A stretch of DNA of 36,615 nucleotides. Source: an uncultured Collinsella sp. GTDB taxonomy: Bacteria; Actinomycetota; Coriobacteriia; Coriobacteriales; Coriobacteriaceae. Position 1 is the first letter of the stretch. Each line of letters starts with the position of its first letter. The notes below the pieces were generated by a model, which made no database searches, had not been told where the DNA came from, and saw nothing but the letters and a program-made list of their open reading frames with translations. The stretch covers positions 1-36,615 of the forward strand of contig UQZL01000021.1 in assembly GCA_900545605.1 (NCBI GenBank). Reading direction: 5' to 3'. Of the stretch, positions 8,284 to 15,581 are shown piece by piece. The translations under genes and the position numbers were made by a program.

Positions 8284-8712
8284 GTGCACGAGCTCGGAAT
8301 CGTCTATCACATCATTCGCGATGTCGAGAACGTGGCGCGCGCCAATGGTGTGCGTCGCGTTTCGAGCGTGACGTTGCTGCTGGGCGAGGTCTCGGGCGTC
8401 GTTCCCGACTTGCTGCTCGACGCTTGGCGCTGGGCGGCGGATAAAAAGCCTATCACGCAGGGCGCGGAGCTTATTGTGGAGCCCGTCGAGGCCGTGACGC
8501 ATTGCGAGGCGTGCGGCTGCGACTACGCGACGGTCGAGCACGGCAAGACCTGTCCCCATTGCGGTGGCGGCGATACCTATCTGCTCCAGGGCCAAGAGGT
8601 TATGATCAAGCAGATCGAGACCCCCGAAGAGGATCCGGCAGACGCTGCTCCTGACGGCCCTTCCGACGTCCCCGACGCCGTCGACGCCGCCAACCCCCTC
8701 CACATCGTCTAG
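8284..8712 (+). CDS. hypA: HypA/HybF nickel metallochaperone for [NiFe]-hydrogenase maturation
   Basis: HypA delivers nickel to [NiFe]-hydrogenase precursors, usually with HypB. The 142-residue protein starts MHELGI, with the nickel-binding His2. It carries the structural zinc cysteines as CEAC (C74, C77) and CPHC (C90, C93). The C-terminus has an extra acidic, Pro/Ala/Asp-rich tail of about 30 residues beyond the usual family end. The start is GTG with AAGGA 7 bases upstream. It follows the Fe-S/FAD oxidoreductase on the same strand. No hydrogenase structural genes or hypBCDEF occur in the window, so its partners must be elsewhere or it serves another nickel enzyme. Confidence 0.92.
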   Translation: MHELGIVYHIIRDVENVARANGVRRVSSVTLLLGEVSGVVPDLLLDAWRWAADKKPITQGAELIVEPVEAVTHCEACGCDYATVEHGKTCPHCGGGDTYLLQGQEVMIKQIETPEEDPADAAPDGPSDVPDAVDAANPLHIV

Positions 8713-8722
8713 GATCCCCTAT

Positions 8723-8791
8723 AAGTTGCGGTGAAATAGTTCCTAAATCCAGCCTTCTGGCTCTTAAACAAGAACTATTCCACCGCAACTT
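8723..8791. repeat. 69-bp dispersed hairpin repeat, copy 1
   Basis: Arms 8723-8742 and 8772-8791 (AAGTTGCGGTGAAATAGTTC and complement, one mismatch) flank a 29-base middle. The 3' arm runs into a T6 stretch, so it can act as the terminator of hypA. A copy of the same 69-bp length lies at 12408-12476, also just after a stop codon. Confidence 0.8.
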
Positions 8792-9018
8792 TTTTGAGTG
8801 TTTCGTAGATCATAAGTCGCGCAAATAGTCAAGTCATACCTGTTTGAACAAAGTAGCGGCAGTACAAGTGCATTCGCACTTGCTTAAAATCGATATTAAT
8901 GAACAGTCTGCTTGTATCTGTAAAATGCGTGGCTTGATGAGCGACGCCTTGGCGGGTAATGAGTCAAAAAGCAGTAACGTAATCAACTTGTAACAAACTT
9001 AGACGTTTAAACAAATAA
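8792..9018. other. AT-richer intergenic region before the mannose PTS operon
   Basis: No coding sequence is evident. A small inverted repeat CAAGTGC-N4-GCACTTG at 8865-8882 could be an operator. Base composition is visibly more AT-rich than the surrounding genes, as expected for a regulated promoter region. I found no -24/-12 (sigma54-type) promoter by eye. Confidence 0.4.
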
Positions 9019-9046
9019 TGCAACCTTTTACGAATTTAGCTATAAT
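9019..9046 (+). promoter_or_regulatory. probable sigma70-type promoter of the manXYZ operon
   Basis: A perfect TATAAT at 9041-9046 is preceded at 16-bp spacing by a weak -35 candidate TGCAAC at 9019-9024. The start codon lies about 70 bases downstream, leaving a short leader. The poor -35 suggests activator dependence. Confidence 0.55.
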
Positions 9047-9116
9047 TCCACAAACCAAACAGGTATACTTCCTTCATGTCGTGTAGGAATTACGTAGACA
9101 AAAAGGAGGTTATGTG

Positions 9117-10106
9117 ATGGTAAGTATTGTTCTTGCTAGCCACGGGGACTTGGCAGCTGGAATCAAGCAGACGGGCTCGATGGTCTTTGGCGATCAGCCG
9201 TCTGTGGCCGTGGTCTCGCTCGAGCCGAGCATGGGCCCCGACGACTTCCGTGCCAAGGTCGAGGAAGCAATCGCTTCCTTCGAGGACCAGGAGCAGGTGC
9301 TCTTCCTCGTTGATCTGTGGGGCGGCACGCCGTTCAACCAGATTAGCGGGCTCATCGAGGGCCATGATTCCTGGGCTATCGTCACCGGTGTCAACCTGCC
9401 TATGCTCATCGAGGCATATTCGCAGCGCTTTGATGCAAAGAACACTGCACATGCGATCGCAAAACATCTCGTGACTGAGGCAAAGGCTGGCGTGCGCGTC
9501 AAGCCCGAGTCTCTGGAGCCCGAGGAGAAGAAGCCGGCTGTGGCCGCCGCTGCTCCTGCAGGCGCCATCCCTCCGGGAACGGTCATCGGCGACGGGCACA
9601 TCAAGATCGCCCACGTCCGTATCGACACCCGTCTGCTGCATGGTCAGGTGGCCACCACGTGGACCAAGCAGATCAACCCCAACCGCATCATCGTGGTTTC
9701 CGACGGCGTTGCTCACGACGAGCTCCGCAAGACCATGATCGAGCAGGCTGCCCCTCCGGGAGTCCATGCCAACGTCGTGCCCATCAAGAAGATGGCTGAG
9801 GTCGTCAAGGACACGCGTTTTGGTGACACCAAGGCCATGCTGCTCTTCGAGAACCCGCAGGATCTGCTCAAGGCCATCGAGGCCGGCGTCGACATCAAGG
9901 AAGTCAACATCGGTTCCATGGCTCACTCCAAGGGCAAGGTCGTCGTCACCAACGCCGTCGCTATGGGCGATGACGACGTTAAGACCCTCGAGGCCCTCAA
10001 GGCCAAGGGCGTCAAGTTCGAGGTCCGCAAGGTTCCTTCGGATGCCTCCGAGGATCTCGACGCCATGTTGAAGAAAGCTAAGGCCGAACTGGCCGCTCAA
10101 GCATAG
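9117..10106 (+). CDS. manX: PTS mannose/fructose/sorbose-family EIIAB (ManX-like)
   Basis: Fused cytoplasmic phosphocarrier of the mannose-family PTS. The EIIA domain (residues 1-130) carries the phosphorylated His9 in ASHGDLAAG. An Ala/Pro-rich linker covers about 138-155. The EIIB domain (about 160-329) carries His175 in RIDTRLLHGQ. Phosphate passes HPr to EIIA to EIIB to the sugar entering through IIC/IID. The 329-residue length matches ManX. ATG 9117 is preferred over GTG 9114 because AAGGAGG ends 7 bases before the ATG. It is the first gene of a manX-manY-manZ operon with 18- and 16-base gaps. The substrate is probably mannose, glucose or an amino sugar; sequence alone does not decide. 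Confidence 0.95.
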   Translation: MVSIVLASHGDLAAGIKQTGSMVFGDQPSVAVVSLEPSMGPDDFRAKVEEAIASFEDQEQVLFLVDLWGGTPFNQISGLIEGHDSWAIVTGVNLPMLIEAYSQRFDAKNTAHAIAKHLVTEAKAGVRVKPESLEPEEKKPAVAAAAPAGAIPPGTVIGDGHIKIAHVRIDTRLLHGQVATTWTKQINPNRIIVVSDGVAHDELRKTMIEQAAPPGVHANVVPIKKMAEVVKDTRFGDTKAMLLFENPQDLLKAIEAGVDIKEVNIGSMAHSKGKVVVTNAVAMGDDDVKTLEALKAKGVKFEVRKVPSDASEDLDAMLKKAKAELAAQA

Positions 10107-10124
10107 TAAAGGAGGGTCCGATAC

Positions 10125-10943
10125 ATGTCTGCAATCACTATTCTGCTTGTTGCGATTGTCGCGTTGCTTGCCGGTATGGAAGGCATTCTGGATGAGTTCC
10201 AGTTCCATCAGCCGCTCGTGGCATGCACGCTTATCGGTCTCGTAACCGGTCACCTTCAGGAGGGCATCCTCCTGGGCGGTTCGCTCCAGATGATGGCCCT
10301 TGGCTGGGCTAACGTTGGCGCCGCCGTCGCGCCTGACGCCGCTCTGGCCTCGGTCGCTTCTTCGATCATCATGGTGCTCGCCCTCAACGGCGGCGCCACT
10401 GATTCGGCCAAGGCCGTTACCGCGGCCATCGCCGTCGCCGTCCCGCTGTCGGTCGCTGGTCTGTTCCTGACCATGATCTGCCGTACCATTGCTACCGCTA
10501 TCGCTCACGCCATGGACGGTTGCGCCGAGAAGGGCGACTTCTCCGGCATCGAGCGCTGGCAGTACGCTGCCATCCTCATGCAGGGCCTTCGTATCGCCAT
10601 CCCGGCAGTACTTCTGTGCGTCATCCCGGCCGAGGCTGTTACCAACGCGCTTAACGCTATGCCCGACTGGCTGTCCGGCGGCATGGCCGTCGGCGGCGGC
10701 ATGGTCGCTTCCGTCGGTTACGCCATGGTCATCAACATGATGGCCACCAAGGAGACCTGGCCGTTCTTTATCCTCGGCTTTGTCCTTGCTGCCATCCCTC
10801 AGCTCACGCTGATCGCCCTTGGCCTCATCGGCATCTCCCTTGCCCTCATCTACCTTGGCCTTAAGGATCTGGCCAAGCAGGGTGGCGGCATGGGCGGTGG
10901 CTCCGGCGACCCGCTCGGCGACATTCTGAACGATTACGAGTAG
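10125..10943 (+). CDS. manY: PTS mannose-family EIIC (ManY-like)
   Basis: The 272-residue integral membrane permease subunit forms the sugar-translocating channel with EIID. Multiple hydrophobic helices span the protein. The family stretch GILLGGSLQMMALGWANVGAA lies near residues 46-66 and a Gly-rich tail (GGGMGGGSGDP) precedes the C-terminus. The ATG follows AAAGGAGGG. It is the second gene of the operon, between EIIAB and EIID. Confidence 0.95.
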   Translation: MSAITILLVAIVALLAGMEGILDEFQFHQPLVACTLIGLVTGHLQEGILLGGSLQMMALGWANVGAAVAPDAALASVASSIIMVLALNGGATDSAKAVTAAIAVAVPLSVAGLFLTMICRTIATAIAHAMDGCAEKGDFSGIERWQYAAILMQGLRIAIPAVLLCVIPAEAVTNALNAMPDWLSGGMAVGGGMVASVGYAMVINMMATKETWPFFILGFVLAAIPQLTLIALGLIGISLALIYLGLKDLAKQGGGMGGGSGDPLGDILNDYE

Positions 10944-10959
10944 GAGGGGAGTGATACAT

Positions 10960-11880
10960 ATGGCAGAGAACAAGATTCAGCTCACCAAGGCTGACCGTAA
11001 GAAGGTTTGCTTCCGTCATCAGTTCCTTCAGGGCTCGTGGAACTACGAGCGTATGCAGAACGGCGGCTGGTGCTTCGCAATGATCCCTGCGATCAAGAAG
11101 CTCTACACCAGCAAGGATGACCAGATTGCCGCTCTTAAGCGCCACCTGGAGTTCTATAACACCCACCCCTATGTTTCCGCCCCCGTCATTGGCGTTACCC
11201 TCGCCCTCGAGGAGGAGCGCGCCAACGGTGCTCCGATCGATGACGTCGCCATCCAGGGCGTCAAGGTCGGTATGATGGGCCCGCTCGCCGGCGTCGGTGA
11301 CCCCGTCTTCTGGTTCACCCTTCGCCCGATTCTGGGCGCTCTGGGCGCTTCCCTGGCCATGTCCGGCAGCATCGTCGGTCCGCTGCTGTTCTTCTTCGCG
11401 TGGAACATCATCCGTTACGCTTTCCTGTGGTACACACAGGAGTTTGGCTACAAGGTCGGCTCCTCTATCGCCAAGGACCTCTCCGGCGGTCTGATGGGCA
11501 AGGTCACCGAGGGCGCTTCCATCCTGGGTATGTTCATCATCGGCGCCCTGGTCGAGCGCTGGGTGTCCATTTCCTTCACCCCGATTGTCTCCACGGTCAA
11601 GCAGTCTGCTGGCGCCTTTATCGACTGGGCTAGCCTGCCCTCCGGTTCCGAGGGTATCAAGGAAGCGCTGACGATGTACAACTCCGTCGGTGCTACCGCC
11701 CTTGATCAGATGAAGGTCACCACGCTCCAGGGTAACCTCGATCAGCTCATCCCCGGCCTTGCCGCCGTGTGCCTGACCCTGCTGGTCTGCAAGCTCCTCA
11801 AGAAGAAGGTTAGCCCGATCGTCATCATCCTGGCTCTCTTCGCCGTCGGCATCATCGGTCGCTTCTGCGGCTTCATGTAA
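10960..11880 (+). CDS. manZ: PTS mannose-family EIID (ManZ-like)
   Basis: The 306-residue EIID subunit has a long cytoplasmic N-terminus with family signatures (FLQGSWNYERMQNGGWCF at about residues 24-41, then GVTLALEEERANG). Helices follow towards the C-terminus. It partners EIIC in sugar uptake and, in other bacteria, is also a receptor for some bacteriocins and phages. ATG 10960 is chosen over GTG 10951 because AGGAGGGG ends 10 bases before the ATG and only one base before the GTG. A terminator hairpin lies about 57 bases after the stop. Confidence 0.95.
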   Translation: MAENKIQLTKADRKKVCFRHQFLQGSWNYERMQNGGWCFAMIPAIKKLYTSKDDQIAALKRHLEFYNTHPYVSAPVIGVTLALEEERANGAPIDDVAIQGVKVGMMGPLAGVGDPVFWFTLRPILGALGASLAMSGSIVGPLLFFFAWNIIRYAFLWYTQEFGYKVGSSIAKDLSGGLMGKVTEGASILGMFIIGALVERWVSISFTPIVSTVKQSAGAFIDWASLPSGSEGIKEALTMYNSVGATALDQMKVTTLQGNLDQLIPGLAAVCLTLLVCKLLKKKVSPIVIILALFAVGIIGRFCGFM

Positions 11881-11936
11881 GCACGCTTCGGCTTAAGACC
11901 GAGAGTTGCTAGGTAAGGGCTTTTGAGCCATTGAAA

Positions 11937-11972
11937 CGGACCGCACCCGGTGGGTACACTGGATGCGGTCCG
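11937..11972 (+). terminator. rho-independent terminator after manXYZ
   Basis: A 9-bp stem (CGGACCGCA/TGCGGTCCG) encloses a loop that can fold further (ACCC/GGGT). It is followed by ATTGTTTTTA. It lies before the DUF956 gene, so that gene is expressed by read-through or from its own start. Confidence 0.8.
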
Positions 11973-12000
11973 ATTGTTTTTATTGGAGGGCGAGGCGCGT

Positions 12001-12399
12001 ATGGCGCAATCTCAGAACAGCACGGTCGATCTGGCAACGCCGGCAACCTGCCTGATGGGGCTTACCAGCCACGGTAACGTGATGGTGGGCAATAAGGCGT
12101 TCGAGTACTATAACGAGCGCAATCCCGAGGATTATATTCAAATCCCGTGGGACGAGGTCGACTATATTGCCGCCGAGGTTTTGCGCGGCACCAAGAAGAT
12201 TACGCGTTTTGCCATCTTCACCAAGGACAACGGTCACTTTACGTTTTCGACGCGCGACGACAAAGAGACGCTTCGCGCGGTCCGCAAGTACGTCGACGAG
12301 GATAAGCTCGTGCGTTCGCCCGACTTTATCGATGTGACCGCCAAGGGCGCCAAGAGCATCCCCTCCGTCATCAAAAGCCTCTTCCACAAAGGCAACTAG
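12001..12399 (+). CDS. manO: DUF956 family protein (ManO-like), mannose PTS accessory
   Basis: The 132-residue cytoplasmic protein belongs to DUF956, a family nearly always found directly after manXYZ operons and called ManO in lactic acid bacteria. A regulatory role in mannose PTS expression has been proposed; the mechanism is unclear. Visible features are the conserved start MGLTSHGNVMVGNKAFEYY at about residues 18-36 and IPWDEVDYIAAEV. I chose ATG 12001 because in-frame residues further upstream would be encoded by the terminator. A GGAGG lies about 11 bases before it. The spacing downstream of the manZ terminator suggests partial read-through control. Confidence 0.88.
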   Translation: MAQSQNSTVDLATPATCLMGLTSHGNVMVGNKAFEYYNERNPEDYIQIPWDEVDYIAAEVLRGTKKITRFAIFTKDNGHFTFSTRDDKETLRAVRKYVDEDKLVRSPDFIDVTAKGAKSIPSVIKSLFHKGN

Positions 12400-12407
12400 C
12401 TCCTCAT

Positions 12408-12476
12408 AAGTTGCAGTGAAATAGTTTCTAAATACGGCTTTAGATGCTTCAGACAGGAACTATTCCACCGCAACTT
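12408..12476. repeat. 69-bp dispersed hairpin repeat, copy 2
   Basis: The right arm (12457-12476) is identical to that of copy 1 at 8772-8791. The left arm (12408-12427) differs by three transitions. The 29-base middle is about half identical. It begins 9 bases after the DUF956 stop codon. No T-tract follows, unlike copy 1. Confidence 0.75.
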
Positions 12477-12534
12477 CGAAGTCTAGTCATGCGACGTATG
12501 GCGATGCAGTAAATCTGCTACACTAGTACAACAT

Positions 12535-12610
12535 GCCTCCGTAGCTCAGGGGATAGAGCACCGCTCTCCTAAAGCGGGTGTCGACGGTTCGAATCCGCCC
12601 GGGGGCACCA
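12535..12610 (+). tRNA. tRNA-Arg (anticodon CCU)
   Basis: A full cloverleaf can be drawn over 76 bases. The acceptor stem is GCCTCCG/CGGGGGC with one wobble. The D arm is GCTC-AGGGGATA-GAGC. The anticodon stem is CCGCT/AGCGG with loop CTCCTAA, giving anticodon CCU (reads AGG). The T arm has GTTCGAATC. The 3' CCA is encoded at 12608-12610. A -10-like TACACT lies at 12519-12524. Confidence 0.95.
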
Positions 12611-12619
12611 GGGAATATG

Positions 12620-12643
12620 ACGGCGTCGCGGGAGCGGCGCCGT
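12620..12643 (+). terminator. probable tRNA terminator hairpin
   Basis: A 10-bp stem (ACGGCGTCGC/GCGGCGCCGT, one wobble pair) with loop GGGA begins 9 bases after the tRNA CCA and is followed by TTCTGGTT. The T-tract is weak. A second perfect hairpin (9-bp stem) at 12666-12686 ends in TTTA and may add to termination. Confidence 0.55.
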
Positions 12644-12687
12644 TTCTGGTTCAAGACTTTAGTCCGCTGGCCGCGCAGCGGCCAGCT

Positions 12688-13394
12688 TTAAACCACCCGC
12701 TACGCGGGTGGAGACAAACGGCTTTACAAAGCCACCCCTCCGACCGATATTGACGATTGTTCAGGCCGTCAAGAATTCGAGTCGAAGGGGTGGTCGCCAT
12801 GGCCCAGAAGGCCTACAGCCTTTCCCACACGAAGTGGATGTGCAAGTACCACATCGTGTTCACGCCGAAGTATAGGCGCAAAGTGATCTACAACCAAATC
12901 AGGAGCGACATAGGGGAGATCCTCAGGAAGCTGTGCGAGTACAAGGGGATCGAGATAATCGAGGGGCACCTGATGCCCGACCACGTGCACGTGCTGCTGG
13001 CGATCCCGCCGAAGTACAGCGTCGCGAGCGTCATGGGCTACCTGAAGGGGAAGAGCTCGCTGATGATATTCGACAGGCACGCCAACCTCAAGTACAAGTT
13101 CGGCAACAGGAAGTTCTGGGCGGAGGGCTACTACGTGTCCACCGTCGGCCTGAACGAGGCGACGATCGCCAAGTACATCAGGGAGCAGGAGTCCCACGAC
13201 ATCGCGCTGGACAAGCTGAGCGTGAAGGAGTACGAGGACCCCTTCAAGAGGGGGTGATGCTGCCGGTTCGACCGGCGCGCCACGGGTCAAGATGCACTAG
13301 GCCTGGACGAAGTCCGGGCCCGCGCCTTTAGACGCGAGCCCGGGGCCCGTGGGTTATACCCTAAGAGCAAACCACCCTTTTTAAGGGTGGTTCT
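12688..13394 (+). mobile_element. IS200-type insertion sequence (single Y1 transposase)
   Basis: The element carries only a TnpA gene and has subterminal hairpins instead of terminal inverted repeats, as IS200/IS605 members do. The left hairpin is 12693-12711 (CCACCCGC/GCGGGTGG). The right hairpin is 13370-13392 (AACCACCCTT/AAGGGTGGTT). Both start with AAACCACCC, consistent with recognition by one transposase. A further hairpin at 13262-13276 (GCCGGT/ACCGGC) follows the gene. Exact ends cannot be fixed without an empty site; the limits given are approximate. Confidence 0.75.
12799..13257 (+). CDS. tnpA: IS200/IS605-family transposase TnpA (HUH/Y1)
   Basis: The 152-residue single-strand DNA transposase has the HUH metal-binding motif in PDHVHVLL at about residues 66-73. 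The catalytic tyrosine is in the C-terminal helix KYIREQE, near residue 132. These enzymes cut and rejoin one DNA strand at hairpin ends. The ATG at 12799 is taken because GGGGTGG precedes it and the family starts near YSLSHTKWMCKYHIVF. The length is full, so the element may be active. Codon use (frequent AGG, AAG, ATA) differs from neighbouring genes, which fits an acquired element. It sits between tRNA-Arg and a decayed dehydrogenase gene. Confidence 0.92.
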   Translation: MAQKAYSLSHTKWMCKYHIVFTPKYRRKVIYNQIRSDIGEILRKLCEYKGIEIIEGHLMPDHVHVLLAIPPKYSVASVMGYLKGKSSLMIFDRHANLKYKFGNRKFWAEGYYVSTVGLNEATIAKYIREQESHDIALDKLSVKEYEDPFKRG

Positions 13395-13446
13395 GATTTG
13401 CGGGGGCCGCCGTGCTGCTCGCCCGTGGGGGACTGGCATCTGTTTC

Positions 13447-14647
13447 CTAGAGTGCGCTGCGGTAAATCTTTCTCGCGTTGTCCAGCGTGAGCTTCCTGAA
13501 GCTGCCGAAGAGCTCTCCGCGGTTGATCTTGAGGCCCGGAATCATCTTTTCGATATCGTCCTCGGTGACTCCGAACTCCGATAGCGCGCGCGGCATTCCC
13601 AGCGAGACGAAGAAATCCTGCAGCTCGTCGATGGTCGCTTCGACCGCGTACTCGATTGCCTGCTCGGGGGTTACCTCCACATCGAGCTCGTCCGCGTCCG
13701 AATCGATGGGTTCGATGCCAAGGGCCTGGGCGCTGAACTCCAGGAAGCGCTCAGGGTGCTCTCGCCATACGTAGCGCATCCAGGCGGGGAAGATGACGGC
13801 GAGGCCGGCGCCGTGCGTGATCTTGGTGTCCAGTGCGGATAGCTCGTGCTCAAGGCCGCGGCAGGTCCAATCGCCGTCGCGCAGGGCGTTATGGGCGAGC
13901 GTACCCACCCACATGATCTCGGCGCGGGCGTCGTAGTCATCGGGGTTCTCCATCACCTTGGGCGCCGCCTCCCTCGCGGCGCGCACTAGCCCGCAGGCGA
14001 TGTTGTCGGTTACGCCCACGGCGGGCTCGCCGGAGAAGAGTCGCTCCATGATATGGGCGATCATGTCGGTCACTCCCGCGGCGGTCTGGCAGGCGGGCAG
14101 GCTGAAGGTCAGCTCCGGGTCGAGGAAGGCGATGGCCGGGCGGTTGAGGTCCGTGTTAATGCTGCATTTGAGGTGCTCCTCGTCGTTGCTGATAACGCAG
14201 GAGTTAGAGGCCTCGGAACCGGATGCGGGGATGGTCACCACGCAGGCGACGTCGATGCGGTCGGCGGGAACGGCGCGCTTGCGGAAGAAGTCCCATACGT
14301 CGCCGTCGTATACCGCCCCAGTGCGATGGCCTTCGCGCAGTCCATGACGGAGCCGCCGCCCACGGGCAGGATGATGTCGGCGTCGTTTGCCCGTGCGAGC
14401 TCGACGCCTTCTCGTGCCAAGCCTATTTCGGGGTTTGGACGCACCCCTCCAAGCCCGATGTGCTCCACGCCCGCGGCATCGAGCGATGCCCTCACGCGGA
14501 CGAGCGTTCCGCAGCGAACTGCGGAACCCCTGCCGTAGACAATGAGCGCTCAGCGGTAGCCGGAGGCGGACAGAGTCCCCCAACCTTGTCGGTCGCTTTT
14601 CGCCCAAAGACAAAGCGGGTGGGGGAGTAGAAGGAGAAATCGTTCAT
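13447..14647 (-). pseudogene. iron-containing alcohol dehydrogenase, frameshifted
   Basis: The reading frame of an Fe-dependent alcohol (butanol-type) dehydrogenase is spread over all three minus frames. It starts at ATG 14647 (MNDFSFYSPTRFVFGR) with GGAG upstream. It shifts near 14560-14570, meets a TGA in place of an expected Arg codon at about 14548-14550, and continues as ALIVYGRGSAVRCG. It carries the nucleotide motif ILPVGGGSVMDCAKAIALG, then shifts again at the CCCC run 14316-14319. Adding one G to that run joins ALG to AVYDGDVWDFF. The remainder to 13447 is intact, including HGAGLAVIFPAWMRY. Two frameshifts and one stop make a sequencing error an unlikely sole cause. The active enzyme would reduce aldehydes with NAD(P)H. 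It lies next to the IS200 element. Confidence 0.85.
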
Positions 14648-14899
14648 GGAGCTCCAATCTGGCGTTTCGCCCTACATGCGCGGAGGAGTTTTTCGGGCGC
14701 ATCGCCTGCGTTCGCGTCGCAATCTCGGCGGCGCGGTACGGTCCGTGGATTCCATCGTATCGCCCGCGGCACCCCTTACCGACGATTGAGGCGAGTCTGC
14801 ATTTCGCGGCGCGACGTCCACCTGGCGGACGATATCCGTTCGCGACACGTGGCCGTCCCGGTCGCAATAGCGTATGCGCACCGGGTTGCCGAGATGGGC

Positions 14900-15034
14900 C
14901 TGCGACCCCTTCTCCTGATGCGAGCGCGCGAGACGGGCGAGCAGCGGCGCGAGCACCTGCTCGACCGTCTCCTCCCGATACCACGCCGCCACGGGCAACC
15001 CGTTCACGTCAAACCCGTACGTTCGCCATGCCAT
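14900..15034 (-). pseudogene. N-terminal stub of a P-loop nucleoside/sugar kinase-like protein
   Basis: About 45 residues from the ATG at 15034 (FDVNGLPVAAWYREE, then VLAPLLARLARSHQEKG) resemble the conserved start of the uridine-kinase-like family annotated as nucleoside/nucleotide kinase. In that family the P-loop follows directly. Here the similarity ends abruptly at SHQEKGSQ and no P-loop appears. The open frame continues to 14672 through unrelated sequence. It contains a plausible but unidentified segment (GNPVRIRYCDRDGHVSRTDI). The assignment rests on remembered family patterns and needs a search. Confidence 0.4.
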
Positions 15035-15327
15035 TCGCCTCGCCGCCTTCGCCGAACGAAACCGCGTATCCAGACCGCCGGTCCCCCACCCAGCACTTCG
15101 ACGAGCCTTCGCGCTCACTTCTGCGGTCGGGATGCGCCCGCGAGGCGCTCGGCAGGCAGCGCCATTTCCGCTCGCTGTGTCGAGCGCGAGTGTCGAGAAG
15201 TCGCCATATGCCACTCAGATGTAGCATGGAGTGCCGAAGTGCACGCGCCCGTGACGAAACACTGGCGCCAACCCGTTCCGCGCACCACCCCGCCCGTAAG
15301 GTGTGTGGCGAAAGGAGGACCAGCCGC

Positions 15328-15518
15328 ATGAACATCCCCGAGACACAGAGCCTACCTCGATCGCATTCCGCACGAGCTTCTCTGACATTTCCGCCCATTA
15401 CCACGTGGAGGTCCCCGTCACGGAGATCGCCTACGCATACGACTACATCAATTCCCGGCATGCCCCGCGCAGGCAGGCCACGCTGAACGACGGGTCCGCG
15501 GCCCGGCAGGACGAATGA
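15328..15518 (+). pseudogene. internally deleted relic of a LevR-like regulator
   Basis: The start (ATG 15328, GGAGG upstream, MNIPETQ) is the same as in the full regulator at 20165. After seven codons, 11 bases are missing. After CTACCTCGATC the sequence jumps at a shared GCAT (15363-15366) straight to the last 50 or so codons (AFRTSFSDISAHYHVEV onward), which end at TGA 15516-15518. Compared with the full copy the large deletion removes 2552 bp. The start and the end are in different frames, so no regulator is made. It lies directly upstream of the intact PTS operon. Confidence 0.9.
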
Positions 15519-15552
15519 CGCGCTTCGGCACAGGCCATGCCGAAACGCGTCA
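15516..15552 (+). promoter_or_regulatory. 15-bp inverted repeat before the fructose-type PTS operon
   Basis: TGACGCGCTTCGGCA (15516-15530) and TGCCGAAACGCGTCA (15538-15552) are complementary at 14 of 15 positions around CAGGCCA. The left arm begins at the relic's stop codon and the right arm ends 9 bases before the GGAAGGAA of the IIB gene. The downstream module copy has lost it. It could be an operator or an RNA hairpin controlling the operon. No T-tract follows. Confidence 0.65.
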
Positions 15553-15581
15553 CGCAAGCAAAGGAAGGAAGCCAACATCAC

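Noticed and set aside
9090..10973. 627-codon minus-strand open frame across manX and manY
   Set aside because: Antisense shadow of two PTS genes. It has no motif and no ribosome binding site.
12535..12610. tRNA-Arg as the attachment site of an integrated island
   Set aside because: I found no direct repeat of the tRNA 3' end elsewhere in the window and no integrase gene; only an IS200 element is near.
15230..15300. Possible sigma54 -24/-12 promoter (CTGGCGCCAACCCG) before the regulator relic
   Set aside because: The GG and GC dinucleotides are not 10 bases apart, and the downstream copy does not keep the pattern.
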